A stretch of 5,797 nucleotides of DNA, from the NCBI GenBank assembly GCA_031284475.1, contig JAISZV010000236.1, positions 1 through 5,797 of the forward strand. The letters are read 5' to 3'. The position numbers and the translations under genes are program-made. Of this stretch, positions 5,257-5,797 are shown in pieces. Position 1 is the stretch's first letter, and every line of letters starts with the position of its first letter. The notes beneath the pieces were generated by a model, which ran no database searches, was not told the DNA's origin, and saw only the letters and a list, made by a program, of their open reading frames with translations. Source of the stretch: Proteiniphilum sp. Lineage in GTDB: Bacteria > Bacteroidota > Bacteroidia > Bacteroidales > Dysgonomonadaceae.

Positions 5257-5359
5257 TGGGAACTGTGCATAAATAAAATGCACAGCATTTTATTTTAATT
5301 GCTTATGCAGTAAGGAAATAACATGACTAAACGGTTATGTTATTTCTGCACAGTTCCCA
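5257..5359. other. Three-arm inverted-repeat structure (possible structured RNA or cruciform)
   Basis: An outer perfect 13-bp inverted repeat TGGGAACTGTGCA (5257-5269) with TGCACAGTTCCCA (5347-5359) encloses two further hairpins. Arm 1 has AAATAAAATGC (5271-5281) with GCATTTTATTT (5285-5295), 11 bp perfect around ACA. Arm 2 has GAAATAACAT (5315-5324) with ATGTTATTTC (5337-5346), extendable to 14 pairs with G-T wobbles, ending in the 4-nt loop 5329-5332. Arm 2 abuts the outer stem without a gap, so they could stack. An alternative short pairing TGCATAA (5266-5272) with TTATGCA (5303-5309) competes with the outer stem. The element lies between the intact beta-flower gene and the TPR gene and encodes no credible protein. 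A processed RNA, an unusual terminator, or a small non-autonomous mobile element are all possible. Confidence 0.65.
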
Positions 5360-5365
5360 GTTGTT

Positions 5366-5595
5366 TGCGCGGGAAAAGACGCCCGTGCTCATCACCGCTA
5401 CAGTTTGAGAAACAGCTTCACTATTCCATCATTGCCATAGCCGACTTTGCTACCGGAAGAATCAAAAACATCCCCGTCATTCCATTTTTCGCCGATTTTT
5501 TTTAAGGCAGGATATGTTAAGATGTCCCTGCCGTTGATGACTCCGATTTTTTTTCCGGAATCCTTAATGTCGCTACCGTCTACCCGAATGTCCAT
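5366..5595 (-). repeat. Dispersed beta-flower module, copy 3 of 3
   Basis: This copy carries the identical 32-bp flank (5366-5397) and the only full-length, unbroken version of the small gene. The flank begins 7 bp from the edge of the three-arm structure at 5257-5359. The gene differs from copies 1 and 2 mainly around residues 23-33. Confidence 0.85.
5398..5595 (-). CDS. Small beta-flower-like repeat protein (65 aa), intact copy
   Basis: The ATG at 5595 is preceded by AAAGGAAAA about 5 nt upstream. The protein is built from imperfect repeats of about 15-17 residues: DIKDSGKKIGVINGR (9-23), DILTYPALKKIGEKWNDG (24-41) and DVFDSSGSKVGYGNDG (42-57), ending in IVKLFLKL. The unit is roughly strand-'DSSGxKVG'-turn-strand with a Gly/Asn-rich turn. 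This pattern resembles small bacterial proteins annotated as '5-fold beta-flower' proteins; that link is from memory and no function is established for them. There is no signal peptide, membrane segment or cysteine, so a cytoplasmic location is likely. Two relatives in the window are broken, so this may be the only functional copy here. The next gene downstream is the TPR protein, about 300 bp away. Confidence 0.75.
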   Translation of the reverse strand: MDIRVDGSDIKDSGKKIGVINGRDILTYPALKKIGEKWNDGDVFDSSGSKVGYGNDGIVKLFLKL

Positions 5596-5664
5596 TTTTG
5601 TTTTCCTTTGTGCTTATAGTCCACATGACTTTTAATTTGTTTTATGTCGTATAGCCTGTCTTAT

Positions 5665-5774
5665 CGCGGCGGTTCCCGCAGCCAACGGCTGCTTTCACGG
5701 AACACCTTCCGCGTTGTACGCCGCGTTTATACGCCGTATAAACGCGCTTCATGCGCGTACCGCATATCCGTCTT
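5665..5774. repeat. Structured palindromic intergenic repeat, copy 2 (110 bp, long form)
   Basis: This element matches 3110-3195 except for 24 extra bases that form a perfect hairpin: CGCGTTTATA (5722-5731) with TATAAACGCG (5737-5746), loop CGCCG. The other stems are conserved, for example GCAGCC 5678-5683 with GGCTGC 5687-5692. Short and long forms suggest a modular structured repeat family. It lies upstream of the intact beta-flower gene; the sequence from 5596 to 5664 and from 5775 to the window end shows no gene. Confidence 0.8.
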
Positions 5775-5797
5775 CTACCGGGCGGTTCGCTACGCAA

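Noticed and set aside
5077..5283. Minus-strand 68-codon open frame upstream of the TPR gene
   Set aside because: It overlaps the TPR start and the three-arm structure, lacks a ribosome binding site and looks like translated intergenic sequence.
1..5595. CRISPR-like array from the repeated modules
   Set aside because: There are only three copies, each about 230 bp and containing a gene, with kilobase spacing; this has none of the geometry of a CRISPR array.

Overview
This window is an accessory-type region. Every gene I can support lies on the minus strand. Most of the DNA is of roughly medium GC by eye, with one strikingly AT-rich block at about 1800-2700. The organism cannot be fixed from the sequence. 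Strong purine-rich Shine-Dalgarno sites, a radical-SAM peptide maturase and a TPR protein with DYDKAIADF-type repeats would suit an anaerobic spirochaete or a clostridial bacterium; this is only a guess.

Layout in transcription order (high to low coordinates): a structured intergenic repeat (5665-5774); an intact 65-residue beta-flower-like gene (5398-5595); a three-arm inverted-repeat structure (5257-5359); a TPR plus membrane-segment protein (4164-5096); a frameshifted second beta-flower copy (3781-3977); a 127-residue YbjN/secretion-chaperone-like protein (3318-3701); a 13-codon ORF with a near-perfect ribosome binding site that runs into a second copy of the structured repeat (3110-3211); a 38-residue cysteine-containing peptide gene (2858-2974); three consecutive hairpins (2751-2864); an AT-rich family-17 glycosyltransferase (1766-2686); a PqqD-like/radical SAM/SPASM maturase (346-1791); and a third beta-flower copy with two in-frame TGA codons (33-230).

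The most interesting unit is 346-2974. It looks like a ribosomally made, post-translationally modified peptide (RiPP) locus: a short Cys-containing precursor, a radical SAM/SPASM enzyme with its own N-terminal PqqD-like recognition domain, and a glycosyltransferase between them that overlaps the maturase gene by 26 bp. The precursor gene is too short for ordinary gene calling but has a good ribosome binding site and a leader/core-like layout. The glycosyltransferase is compositionally foreign and may have been spliced into an older precursor-maturase operon.

The second theme is repetition. A module of about 230 bp, made of the beta-flower gene plus an identical 32-bp 3' flank, occurs three times in the same orientation and brackets the peptide locus and the TPR gene like cassette boundaries. 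Two of the three gene copies are broken, in different ways. No rRNA, tRNA, CRISPR array, transposase or integrase was seen.
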